A DNA stretch of 46,504 nt, taken from Zopfochytrium polystomum. Its lineage: Eukaryota > Chytridiomycota > Chytridiomycetes > Chytridiales > Chytridiaceae. A program made the position numbers and the translations under genes. The DNA lies in NCBI GenBank assembly GCA_025765615.1, contig JAIVFJ010000405.1:1-46504 (forward strand). Direction: 5' to 3'. Of this stretch, positions 11,088 through 21,233 are shown piece by piece (the stretch's first letter is position 1; every line of letters starts with the position of its first letter). A model generated the notes under the pieces. That model did not search any database. It was not told where the DNA came from and saw only the letters and a program-made list of their open reading frames with translations.

Positions 11088-13923
11088 ATGCTGCCATTGA
11101 CGACGGATCGAGTCCCTCCTGCGAAAGCGCCGTCCTCCTCCAGCCGCAACGGCCCGGCCCGCAGATGGTCCGAAGAAAAGCGTGTACACAGTCCCGCCGC
11201 TTCTCATCCCGATCCTTTCTTGCTCCACCATCATCAACCCCTGCCCTCCCCTTTTCCTACGTCGCGCGACAAATCCCAAAAAATCAATCCACCACAGGTC
11301 GTGCGAGACGTGCCGGAAGCGCAAGATCAAATGCGACGGGATCAGACCGACGTGCGGCTTTTGCGCCCGGAAAAACATACTCCCTTGCGTGTTCGTGGGA
11401 ACAAAGGATCGCGCGGACGTGGATCTGGCTAGGCAGTTCGAGGCAGAGCGGCGTCGACGGCGACTTATCAAGCAGATCCTCGCGGCTCCCGCCGTCCCGG
11501 CGCGAGCTGTAAAGAAGACCAAGTCGACACCGTCCATCGGCATCGGTGCCCCGCCGGGTTCTATTGCCGCGAGTCCCCCGGTGTCGGTTTCGGGGAGTTC
11601 CGGTTCCGACGCTCACTGGGGGATTCCAAATTCATCGTTCCTCGGCCTTGCTACTCCAATTTTGAACGGCTATGGACCGTCAAGCAGTCTGCCCTCCGCG
11701 CCCTTCCATAACCAAACGCTGCCTTCATTTTCACCGAGTACCCTCCCGTCCACATTTTCTGCCAAAAACCCCGCTGCTTCCAGCTCCACGCCGATGACTC
11801 CAGTTTCGAAAGGACCTATGGGAGCACCTTCCAGTCCGTCAGATTGGGACGATCCGGCGTTTAGGCGTCCAGGCTCCGCTCCCGGCGAACAGTTCGCTCT
11901 GGCACTGATGTGCTTCAAGTTTCCTTCGATTGTTGTCGCTTTTGTGCATCGGAGGACGGTCCTGAAAAACTTTCGAACCATCTCTCCGTTATTGAGGTGC
12001 GGTTGAGAGTAAGGGGTCTTGCATTTTCCAACGCTGCTCTTTGTTTGTACCTGTAGGATGGCTATATGCGCAGCAGGTGCCCATGAGTCGTGGACGAGCA
12101 CTACAAGTGAAGAAGTCGCGCAGTATTACTACGACCGAGCCTGTAGTTTGACCGGAGTAATATTTCAGAACCCATCCATTGAAGCATTCCAAAGCTTGCT
12201 GATTCTAGTCAAGATAGCGACTGGTATGAACCGCTGCTTAAAGTGATCTCTCTCGTTGCAGACTTCTGAACATTATGAATAAGGCATCGGACAGCGCTCA
12301 ATGTGGACTGACAAACTTCGAATGGCCGTGTCAATGGTGAGCCAACAACAGTATTTGAGCCCACTGATGCGCAACACAGGTTTTCTCCTTAAACTTGAAC
12401 CTCGATCCGGACACTCTTCCAGTAGGGCTTTTATGCAACAGCTCTTGGGTTGAAAAAGAAACGAGAAGGAGATGTTGGTGGGTTTGCTATCTGATTGAGA
12501 CAAGTAGGAGGTTTGCTCTTTTCGATTCAACGACTAATTCTGCATATCTCCAGCATTGGCCGCAATCTTTTTCCAACCCCCTCTACTGACCAGAAATATT
12601 TCCACGGTTCAACCAATGTGCAACGACGACCTTTGGTTCAGCTCAGTCGATCCGATTAAGCTCGAGCATCTATACAAGCAGGATCGCCGGCCCGAGAAGA
12701 ATTTGTTGACCTTTCGCACCCAATTGGCCGACATCAGCAACCACATTTACGCTGTGTCGACGCCTGAGCCGTTGAAAACGATGGATTGGAGTGCAATTTC
12801 CGCTGTGGAACGTCGACTGGAACAGGATCTCCAAAACCACTGGGGCAATCTCCCACCGGAATTCAAGATGGAACTCACTGAAGACTGGCTCTTTGAGACA
12901 ATCGACAGAGACTTTTATCTATTTGACAGCGTTGTAGGCCACTTTATATCATTTCACGGCGCTCGGAGTCACTTGATGCGTCGGCGAGGACTCCTGTACT
13001 TGCAGGAAGTTTCTGCAGCTCTCGCTGGTGCTCCCGTCTCACCAGACGACGCCAACCGCGTTGCCTTGCAAAAGGGCTTGTCTTCGGCGGTTGCAATGGC
13101 CAAGCTATTGGAGTTGCTGATGAACACGCCCGGCGCCATTCATCGCTTTCCAAAGTTCAGCATTTCCACGGTAGTGCGGGGCAGTACGATGCTTTTGATG
13201 GCAGAGGGCCTCGTTCCGGCCTTCACTGACAGTCCCAGGATTGGAGATATTGCCAATGACGTTAATCCCGCCGACATACCAAAGCACATTGATACGTACG
13301 TCGCTTTTCTTCATGCCATGGCAAGCCGAAGCAAGATGGCGACCAGCTTGTTGGACGTGATTCAGAAAATGCGCTCTTCGGACTGGAATGTGATTGAAAC
13401 GCTTTGCGCTGAACCAAGCAAAATTCATTCTATAGACGTGACTGTCGACGGCCTGGACCAAGATCCGGCATTCATGGGCGTGTGGCCGCGTCGCGTGAGG
13501 GTCCTATCACTAGTGATTCGGGATTGTCTCAGTAGCATCCGCACTGCGCGTACCGTGAGTGACCGAATGAGCCCATTGGCTGCTGCAAGTAGCCTTGCCA
13601 AGGGTGCGACAGATGTTGCAACGCGAGGACACGGACCTCCGTTTCGACCGCTGTCAGCCTCCCGCAGCTGGGGCGACGTGCCGCTGCTGTCGCGCCCGCA
13701 GTTTTGGGGCATGGGAAGCGGACTGTCGTATTCATCGCAAGCATTCGGCGGACCCGTTTCCCAAGAGCCGGAGACGTTCAGTTGCGGGGAGGAGGACGTT
13801 GGCGGAACAGGCGACGCCGCCTGGCTCGAGAACGAGCCTCCTCTCGCGGACAACCCCGACGACGGAGACGATGCGATGGTGTTGCTGGACTGGCTTTTCG
13901 CAACTGACCCGAAGACTGACTGA
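11088..13923 (+). CDS. Zn(II)2Cys6 transcription factor, array copy 2, 6 exons
   Basis: Exons 11088-11167, 11298-11996, 12057-12223, 12284-12336, 12380-12503 and 12554-13923 sum to 2493 nt, giving 830 aa. Zinc-cluster cysteines are at 29, 32, 39, 46, 49 and 57 (SCETCRKRKIKCDG). The same basic linker, PGSAPGEQFALALMCFKF block, LNLNLDPDTLP and ETRRRCWWVCYLIE follow. The tail is ADNPDDGDDAMVLLDWLF. It is a tandem paralogue of the gene at 7406: introns fall at the same codons, and exons 3 and 5 have identical lengths (167 and 124 nt). The first exon is the weakest part. The frame stays open upstream to an ATG near 10834, and the donor (TG|GTCCGA) is inferred from the shared NGPARR motif. The N-terminus may therefore be longer. 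Confidence 0.85.
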
Positions 13924-13985
13924 AGCACTGTGCAAATCGCTCTTCGTTTGATGGGTATATTTCTGTTGAATTTTCCCGTAATAAT

Positions 13986-14031
13986 AATATGGTATGGAGT
14001 CGGATTGTAATATGGTATGGAGTCGGATTGT
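13986..14031. repeat. 23-bp perfect direct repeat, two copies
   Basis: The 23-base unit at 13986-14008 is repeated exactly and head to tail at 14009-14031, just downstream of array copy 2. No function is evident. Confidence 0.9.
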
Positions 14032-14544
14032 CAGCAAATGTCTTCAATGAATAGACGCCGTCAAAGCATTTTGCTCCTTATGGAAGCGAGACACTAAAAT
14101 TGTCGTAAACTGCTATTTGCCTGCACTTAACGTGGAGTGGGTTGTCGACTTGCGGCTTCGTTGGTGGATGGTATCGCTGTAATCTTCCAATATTTCTGTT
14201 CAGACGTTGGCGAAGGCAACTACTTTGCGTTCCAATTTGGACCTGTGCTTTTCCAGTTGGCAGAAGGAACTTGAAAAGTGACCAGGCGGAGGTGCAGGTG
14301 GGCATTAAACTTGATGAAGCGAAGTAAGTGCGCCGTTTCAGAAGACGCAATTCAATCGAAAGTCACTCAAACAAAACACCAGCTTTGGACGACGCGTTCT
14401 TCCAACACTCACCCATCAGCAATATTTTTGCTGGACAACGGGCGGTTCAGCCCGAAGGATCCCCAGAGTTTGGAGAATTTGTACAAAACCACTCGAACTC
14501 AAGACTCAGTATTTTGCTTTGCATTTTGAGCATCAGGTCCAATG

Positions 14545-14800
14545 TGTTGCTTCTGTCTCTAGTCAAGATAAGCATTCCAAGTTTGTTGAAGCATTCAAGC
14601 TTGATTTTGAAATCAAGCTTGTTGCCTTTGCCTCCAGTCAAGATTAGCTGTCCAAGTTTATGCAGCTTGCAATCAAGATAGAAGTTAAGCTTTTTTGTGC
14701 CTTTGTCTCCAGTCAAGATTAGTATTAGTTTGGGTTTCAGATATCAGTATTTGAATTCAGTATTTTCGCCGTGTCAGAAAAAGCAAGCTTGTTGGAGCAT
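14545..14800. repeat. degenerate tandem repeat with a TCNAGTCAAGAT core
   Basis: The core (T/C)CTC(C/T)AGTCAAGAT(A/T)AG recurs at about 14560, 14633 and 14708. A diverged copy lies near 14805. Spacing is about 70-75 bases. AAGCTTG motifs lie between copies. It sits in the left arm of the insertion. Confidence 0.6.
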
Positions 14801-15711
14801 CTCCCACAGTCAAGATTCAGCCTTCAGTTTTTGTTTTATCAGTAGTGCTTGTGAGGAAAAAGATGAAGCAGCTCCAAGCAATTATTGTTCAAAACAGGCA
14901 GTTTGATGATATCAAAGTGGATGGAGAAGTTGTGATACCTGAAGTTTCGATTAGGGCTCTGAACCAACGGGCTGGTTTGGCACTAGTGGCCTCAGCACTA
15001 TCCCTCAAGTGAATTATTGCTTCCACTACAATCATCACTCCTCTCAGTTCCTTGCCTGCCTTGTCCTGTCCTGCCCTGTTCCTGACAGTCACGATGATTG
15101 ACTGCTTGCTCCTACCTCCAGCTGTTCAGTGGAAGCTTCAACTGCAATATTGCAAATACTGTGCAAAATATTCAGTATGAAACAGAGTGCTGACTCTGGT
15201 GAAGGAGGACTGATGGAAATTTTAATGGAGGAGCTTTCAACGTCAGCTGAAACGGTTCCAGTAGCTCCTCCGTAGCCACTAGTAGTTCAACTTCCACTCA
15301 AAGCAATGACTTGATTGATGAGGAAGATTCACACATTGATGAATTGCAAACGAGTCTCATTCTTGTCATGATTGAGGTTTTAAATTGTGAAGACTTGACG
15401 AAACTGAGGTTCTCAGAGGAAATTTAAAGTTTTGAGGGAGAAGGCAAAAGAACTGACAGAAGCAAAAAGGAAACTTTCAGAAGAGGAGCAATAGAACAGT
15501 CCAAAAACACCTTGAGTAGAGAGAAGCTCTTGGAGAAGTACAAAGCCCTTCGCATGGAGTTAGATATGAAGGAGAAACAGATAGTCTGGGAAAGATTAAG
15601 AAGCAAAAACAGCGCACTATTCTTTCAATGCAAAGGGTGGAAGAAGTTGGAAGGCTTTTATGTTAATGCCTGAAGGGAAAAATCATTGTACACTTTGTCA
15701 ACTAATTCAAC

Positions 15712-16150
15712 ATGGAGAAGCAGTATCGCACAAAGCACAATGCTGCCACATGCAAGACCGTTGTCAACTTGCATGAAAAGGGATGGAGCCTTGGAGCAAT
15801 CAGTCAAACTTCATTCCAATCAAGCAATCTTGTGAATTCAGCTCGATCTTCTTCAATTTCAACCATTACCACTCAGAAACACTTGCACCTACTTGGAATT
15901 CACAGCTGCACTTCGAAAAAGAAGAGGCCTTTTTTGTCTCTGAAGCATTGAGCTAGGCATCTGGCATTTGCTTGCAAGCATAAAGACTGGACTCTCAAAA
16001 ATTGGGCCAAGGTTATTTGGACTGATGAGGCAACTTTCGAGGCCGGGAATCAGGGCAAGGTCTGCATGTGGAGGGGAGCTGGAGAAAGCAAGCTGCCTGA
16101 GTGCTTCCAAGTTCCTGCAAGAGTGATTGTGAATCCTTCTCCAAAAAAAA
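15712..16150 (+). pseudogene. Tc1/mariner transposase remnant, plus orientation
   Basis: The frame from the ATG at 15712 reads a helix-turn-helix-like start (VVNLHEKGWSLGAIS) and then GIHSCTSKKKRPFLSLKH. An in-frame TGA at 15949 follows. The same frame continues with LAFACKHKDWTLKNW and KVIWTDEATFEAGNQGKV, the typical region around a catalytic Asp of Tc1-like DDE transposases (WTDEATF). It breaks off in the A-run before the C-terminal catalytic part. It is inactive because of the internal stop and the missing end. Confidence 0.75.
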
Positions 16151-16159
16151 AAAAAAAAA

Positions 16160-16320
16160 CCAAGCAAAAGTAAAAATGTTTATAAGAAGCCGCTACCTCA
16201 ATATTTGGTAGAACCCCTTTGTTTTTGATCACAGCCTTGATTCTCCTTGGCATACTTTCAACTAAATGTTGAAGGAACAAATGAGAAATTTTCCTCCATC
16301 ACTTGCAACTGATTTTTTTA
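16160..16320 (-). pseudogene. Tc1/mariner transposase C-terminal remnant, minus orientation
   Basis: The minus strand at about 16280-16200 reads LQHLVESMPRRIKAVIKNKG, a sequence characteristic of the extreme C-terminus of Tc1-like transposases. It is followed by a degenerate ending. It faces the opposite way to the neighbouring plus-strand remnant, so at least two elements, or an internal inversion, contributed to the insertion. Confidence 0.7.
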
Positions 16321-16621
16321 ACACTGGAATTCCAGTTGGGTGATCTGGTCCTCGGGTAAACCTGTTCACGTCCTGGACCACATTGAGCAGCGTAAGGAAC
16401 GAAATCGTCGTATGCGCGGGTCCACAACCGTTGTAGCGAATAACATGGAGGCGATTCGAGTGACCGAGAGGACCTTGACCAAGAAGTCGATGAATTCCGA
16501 AAATGGATTCCAACGGAATTCTCCGCGCACATGAACGAAGATTGACGGCCGCGGCCCGCGGGGAAGATGCGGTAAACTTGATTCAATTCATTCAAGTATA
16601 TTCGAAGCGAAAATCACGCAG

Positions 16622-17707
16622 ATGATTGCCACTAATGAAGTCTTTGGGACAGAGTTGGAAGATTTCAAGAACGCGCTACCCGAGAGCAGTGTCTTGCAAC
16701 TTGACCGCCAGTGGATGTACGAGACTATGGAGACTGATTTGTTTCACTTCAATGGAGTGGTGGGCTGTTATCTTCTCTATCAAGGAGGTCGTTGTCTATT
16801 GATGCGGAGGCGAGCCCTTCTGTACTTGCGAGAAATGTCTGCAGCTTTGGAGGGATCCAGACTTGTTCCCGACGAGGCAAACCGAGTAGCGCTACAAAAA
16901 GCGCTTTCGTCTGCGGTTTCGATGGCGCGATTTATCGCCGCGCTACTGAAGTGGCCCGGAGCAGTGCAGCGCATCCCCAACATCTTTATCCCGCCCATTG
17001 TTCAAGGTTCCATGACCCTTGTCATGACTGATGGCTTGATTGCCCCTTTCACTCGAAGTCCCGACTTTGGAGAAATGTCAGTGAGTCTCAATCCAGGCGA
17101 GATCCCGCAGCACCTTGAGAACTACCTCACACTCCTTCGCGGCATCAGCAGCAGGTATAAAACCGTCACAAATATGGGATGTTTGTTGGAAAAGTTCCGC
17201 TCGTCTGACTGGCAGGGCCTTGAGACACATTTCCAATCAGACAATCTGATGAAACTGGATAGGCTTGGGCAAACACTCGGAACGGATGCGGCGGCGGCAG
17301 GCGTCTGGCAACGACGCGTGTCGATCTTGTCGGATGTCATACGAGACTTCCTTTCAAGCGTCCGAACGGCTCGTGAAGTCAGCAAGCGTTTGTCTCCCCT
17401 GTCCGTGAGCGAGCTCCAAGTCGGTGATGGCTCCACTCCACCTCACCCAAGGCAGCTCTTTCAGCCGGTACCGAGCTGGGCCGATATGCCTGGGATGTGT
17501 CAGCCGCACTGGCTCAAAACCCAGCAATTCGTGGTCCCAAACGGTTTCGTGCCCGACCGTGACGGCGACTACCCCTCGGTGACTGCGACAGACACCTCTG
17601 GTCAGTGGTACGAAACAGAGCCTCCTCTTGCGGACAACCCCGACGATGGCGACGATGCCATGTTACTTTTGGACTGGCTGTTTTCATCGGACCCGCTTCC
17701 GTCGTAA
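16622..17707 (+). pseudogene. 5'-truncated Zn(II)2Cys6 paralogue (array copy 4)
   Basis: An intact 361-codon frame matches only the C-terminal half of copies 1 and 2. It contains the GGRCLLMRRRALLYLREMS block, PDEANRVALQKALSSAVSMA and the tail ADNPDDGDDAMLLLDWLF. The zinc cluster and the first half of the regulatory domain are absent. Upstream is the end of decayed copy 3, with a GC-rich junction at 16545-16565. The frame is well kept and uses codons like its neighbours. It is either a recent truncation or still expressed as a DNA-binding-less protein from ATG 16622. Confidence 0.8.
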
Positions 17708-18243
17708 ATTTTGTTTCGGGAGTTGGGGTGCTTTGTCCTTTTTTTTTTTCTTTCTTTTTTTTTTTTCTTTTTCTTTCCACTTTCACGATATAAGGACTTC
17801 CCTTACCACTATGGCGTGCTTGTATATATCACTGAATTCCAATTTAAAAAAGCTTTCCTTGTCACGGAGCGGAGTTTCAAAAGTAAGAAAGGATTGAAAT
17901 CGAAAGAAGACCAGGTGAGCCGAGTTGATGCCCCCCTCACTCCTCTCCCCACGGCCCTCCCTACCCATCTCGGTGGTGCCGCTACCAACCAGCGAGCGCT
18001 CCATCGATTGTACCTCGAGTGACTGCTGTGGCGCAGATAGAGAATCACGCCTGTGAAAATGCAGCGATGAGGACGCGCTCCACAACGTGGAGGCGTGCCG
18101 GTCGCGAGACGGTTGAACGCCAAATACAGTTAATCCCAGTCGTGGGGTGCTTTTTCGAACGATCGAAAGAGAATGGTCGCGCCAGCATAGTTGCTGAACC
18201 CTCTTTTTATTTCCATACTTCCATCTAGAGAGACAGTTCGCAA
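17708..18243. other. intergenic, T-rich tract
   Basis: About 540 bases. T-runs interrupted by C at 17740-17777 follow the truncated regulator and could serve as a 3' processing region. The remainder should be the promoter of the 797-residue gene. No protein-like frame was seen. Confidence 0.4.
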
Positions 18244-20637
18244 ATGCAAAACGCCTCGCACATACCACCCACATGCGCTTACGCGGCGCAACCCCGACGC
18301 GTGCCACTGAACGAAAGTTCTCAACCAACCGGACAAAGAACTTTTCCCGGTCATCAATACGCTCCCGCTTGCGGAAGGGAAAACGTGCCGTACTCATTTG
18401 AACCGCCTCAGATCGATCTCGTTTTGAGTAGCCTAGTAATAAAGCTGGACAGCCTGCAAAATGAAGCCTGGCAACAGCGCCACCAAGTGCTGCCACAGCT
18501 GGCGCATCTGCGAGACCAAATGGATTCGCAGTCCAGGGAACTCGCGCGGCTGCGCGAGGATAACAAATCCCTCGCCGCTGTGGTTCAAAGTCTCTCGGAG
18601 GTGGTTCGGAATGGATTTTCCGAGATCCGAGAGAGGAGCAACGCCCACGGTTTCCCAGCCGCTATCAACAGTTCAACGGAGCGGCGCCCTTGCTCTTCTA
18701 CCTCAACATTCAGCAATGACGTGATTTCGGCTCATAGACAAGTCGTTTCAGTCGTGCAATCCGCCACTGAATGCTCTTCGAACGCAGCGTCGACTGCAGA
18801 ACAAGCCACGGCGTTGCTGACGAACGTTCCTGAATCCGGACCGCCAGGAGAGCGAGCCTGCCGCGGACTGAATAAGGATGTTCCAGCAGCCCCATTAATT
18901 TCCAATGAGCTTACCAAAGGGGCCAGTTCGACCATTGCAGCGAACAGTGGAAGCGACCAAGTTGCCGCAAAAGAATCAAACAGCTACCGGCTATTTAATT
19001 GGAACTCACAGGAACCGCGAAAGTACAACTGGCCGACGTTTCAGCTTCAAGAGCTGACCGGCTCGGAAGAAGAACTCGCAAAGATCTTGGAGACGCCTCC
19101 GCACCAGCGGCGATTGCTTGCTCGAAAGAAACCGGAAGTTGAGGAAAATGGCCCTGTCGAGATATTCGTTTCGCCGCAGTCGAAGCAAGCCGCGGTCAGG
19201 GCAGCGGACTCTATGCAAATGAATGTTGAAGTCAACAAGGTCGACGGGTTCCCATTTGCTGACCCTGCAATCATTCCTCCCTCGTCCGCTCCGTGTCCTA
19301 CACTGGTCGACACGTCTTCAGCTTTCACGCCGGCTCCGAGGAAGCCTGCAAATAACATTCAACCGCTAGAGTCCAGGGTCTCAACACATGCCTTATCCAC
19401 CGCAGCAGAACCCGCGCCGCAAAGCAGCGCACAGAAAGCTGGACCCTCGTCCCTATCGACTTTGGCGGTTAATCTTTCCGCTACTCGCGACACTCCTGCT
19501 GAGTCGGTTGAATCTGGGGACAATTCGCTGCCCAGCAAAGGAAAGAATCCCGCCGTGCCTTCATTGACTGCAGAAGCAATGCCCGCCGCCTCGCACGCAA
19601 GCGACAGCGGCGTCCGCGTTGAAGGCACGAAGAGCGCTAAAAGCGAGGCACAAGAAATCGCGGAACTCTTTGCTGGTTTGCGAAGGAAGTCGATCCTGTA
19701 TCTCGTTGATCCCAAGGAGCCGCCCCTAGAGTGGAACAATGTCTGGATATTCCTTCGAGGCTGTTTCACTCAAGAACACGTAAAGAAGCACGGCGGGCAA
19801 TTCAAGGGGGAGAGCGAGTACCTCCAGAGGAGAACACTGTGCAAAGTTCAAATTGGAAAGTTCCGCTGGAACTCTGCTATCACGCCTTTCGACCCGGACG
19901 CGATTGCAAAATATGCACCATCGTTCGCGAAGTCAAAGGTTTCCAACCCAAGCGCGGCCGTGGATCTCGCGCCGTCACGTTCAGAACATGAAACGCACAC
20001 GTCGAGTTCTGTTCCCTCCGAGCCTCCTGCGAAGAAGACAGATCAAACCAACCCACCAACCCCTTCTAGCGCCGCACCCGTCCACAAATGGGTCCCGATT
20101 TACTGGATAAGAGCGCTAGACCACGAAGGCAACCTCTTTTTTGAACACGCAATCACCGACAAAACCTTTGTGGACGCTCTTGCGGACGACTGCCTTGAGA
20201 AGCAATTTAACATGGATACTCAAGGCGGCCACGGCGGCCGCACAGATATGCCTCTGCACTTTTGGCGGGAAGACGGCGTGTGCCCAGAGTCCAGGCTGGA
20301 CGAGTGCTGCCGCGCACTGAAACTCGATTTTGACAGGTCGCGGTTCAAGGAGAAACCCGAGGACTGGAAGGACATCCAGTTTAGCGAGGACGGCAAGCCG
20401 ACCATCCTCAGCTTGCGCAAGCTGGAGGGCGCCGTATTTCGCTATCACTTTGTCGGGGAGGAACAGCGCGTCACAGATATCTACCAAACAATTAAAAAAG
20501 CGCGGGCGCACTATTTGAGGAGCTATCCTGTCGGGCACCCTGCGCGCCCGGGCGCGCCCGAAACACCAAAGAGGAAAGCGGATGAGGCTTTCTTGGACAG
20601 TGGTCGTGCGAAGATTGCAAGGGTTGAGCAGCCTTGA
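18244..20637 (+). CDS. large intronless protein of unknown function (797 aa)
   Basis: A single uninterrupted frame of 797 codons starts at an ATG at 18244. Most long genes in this window are intron-rich. I do not recognise a family. Residues about 60-110 look helical (QLAHLRDQMDSQSRELARLR), a probable short coiled coil. Residues about 140-470 are Ser/Ala/Pro-rich and probably disordered. Two ordered-looking blocks follow: about 478-560 (aromatic, WNNVWIFLRGCFTQEHVKKH) and about 618-765 (WVPIYWIRALDHEGNLFFEH onward, rich in Trp, Asp and Glu). The end contains PKRKADEAF, a possible nuclear localisation signal. No membrane segments or catalytic motifs were found. A nuclear scaffold or regulator is possible, but that is only inference. 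Confidence 0.75.
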   Translation: MQNASHIPPTCAYAAQPRRVPLNESSQPTGQRTFPGHQYAPACGRENVPYSFEPPQIDLVLSSLVIKLDSLQNEAWQQRHQVLPQLAHLRDQMDSQSRELARLREDNKSLAAVVQSLSEVVRNGFSEIRERSNAHGFPAAINSSTERRPCSSTSTFSNDVISAHRQVVSVVQSATECSSNAASTAEQATALLTNVPESGPPGERACRGLNKDVPAAPLISNELTKGASSTIAANSGSDQVAAKESNSYRLFNWNSQEPRKYNWPTFQLQELTGSEEELAKILETPPHQRRLLARKKPEVEENGPVEIFVSPQSKQAAVRAADSMQMNVEVNKVDGFPFADPAIIPPSSAPCPTLVDTSSAFTPAPRKPANNIQPLESRVSTHALSTAAEPAPQSSAQKAGPSSLSTLAVNLSATRDTPAESVESGDNSLPSKGKNPAVPSLTAEAMPAASHASDSGVRVEGTKSAKSEAQEIAELFAGLRRKSILYLVDPKEPPLEWNNVWIFLRGCFTQEHVKKHGGQFKGESEYLQRRTLCKVQIGKFRWNSAITPFDPDAIAKYAPSFAKSKVSNPSAAVDLAPSRSEHETHTSSSVPSEPPAKKTDQTNPPTPSSAAPVHKWVPIYWIRALDHEGNLFFEHAITDKTFVDALADDCLEKQFNMDTQGGHGGRTDMPLHFWREDGVCPESRLDECCRALKLDFDRSRFKEKPEDWKDIQFSEDGKPTILSLRKLEGAVFRYHFVGEEQRVTDIYQTIKKARAHYLRSYPVGHPARPGAPETPKRKADEAFLDSGRAKIARVEQP

Positions 20638-20760
20638 TGTCTACGCGACATATGCCCTTTGGTCTTTGTGCGCACTTGGCGAATTCTGCTTGGTGCCTTA
20701 GTTGATTTCTTGCTTATGTGTTTGATTCGTGTTATTAGGCTTGCAGTATGTTTTTATATT

Positions 20761-20870
20761 TTGTTTACGTGTTTTTATGATCGTCATTGTGAAGTGAAGG
20801 CTTGTAGAAGGTTTTTATATTTGTTTACGCGTTATTATGATCCCTGTTGTGAAGTGAAGGTGGGGTTTCC
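20761..20870. repeat. imperfect tandem duplication, period 60
   Basis: TTGTTTACG(T/C)GTT(T/A)TTATGATC at 20761 recurs at 20821, and both copies end in TTGTGAAGTGAAGG. The period is 60 bases and about 50 bases match closely. It lies just downstream of the 797-residue gene, probably in its 3' UTR. Confidence 0.85.
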
Positions 20871-21233
20871 CTCCGGTGCTGTCAAATATTGAGCTCACTG
20901 TAATACAACAACAATCTCAGCCATGTCTTCTTCGAACTCGCTTACGCAAGGACTTGCCGTGATTGCCGGAGGTCTTTTTGTGGGAAGAGCCAAAGAACTG
21001 CGCGGCAACAACGATTCCTTTTATTACTCTAGGTTCGTGTAGGAATCTGAGACCAGGCAAACAGTCGTTACCAGAGACGGCAACTGCAAGACAATCAGTC
21101 GTGGTAGGAGAGAGTTCAGACAATAGGAAGTTGTGATAAGAGAAGGGGGATCCCCCCTCATCCACCAAGCATAGTTTTTCAAACATTCTGAAGAAAAGAA
21201 AAGGATTGCACCCGAGCGAGAACCGCCCAAGCT

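Larger units (their letters stand above)
14506..16344. mobile_element. composite insertion with Tc1/mariner-type transposase remnants
   Basis: About 1.84 kb interrupts transcription-factor copy 3. It contains degenerate tandem repeats on the left and a coiled-coil-like open stretch near 15425-15660. On the right are two transposase remnants in opposite orientations, joined by an A-run at 16142-16159. No intact transposase and no clear terminal inverted repeats were found by eye, so this is dead, probably nested debris. The outer boundaries are inferred from where similarity to copy 1 breaks and resumes. Confidence 0.7.
14110..16545 (+). pseudogene. decayed Zn(II)2Cys6 paralogue (array copy 3), split by transposon debris
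   Basis: Bases 14110-14505 align by eye with copy 1 from its fourth exon through LNLNIDP, the TRRRCWW exon and its intron, to FSPKDPQSLENLYKTT. Stops and small indels are present. The similarity stops at about 14505 and resumes at about 16345. The resumed part resembles copy 1 from ANLFTFRIKLS through VRMTERRLEQELDEY and FSVHLNEDW, again with several frame breaks. The zinc-cluster exons are missing, so this copy cannot make a regulator. The intervening 1.8 kb is unrelated and is annotated as a mobile element. Confidence 0.8.

Noticed and set aside
14506..16344. CRISPR-like or bacterial mobile element reading of the repeats
   Set aside because: The repeats are few, degenerate and without unique spacers, and the associated protein remnants are Tc1-like eukaryotic transposases.
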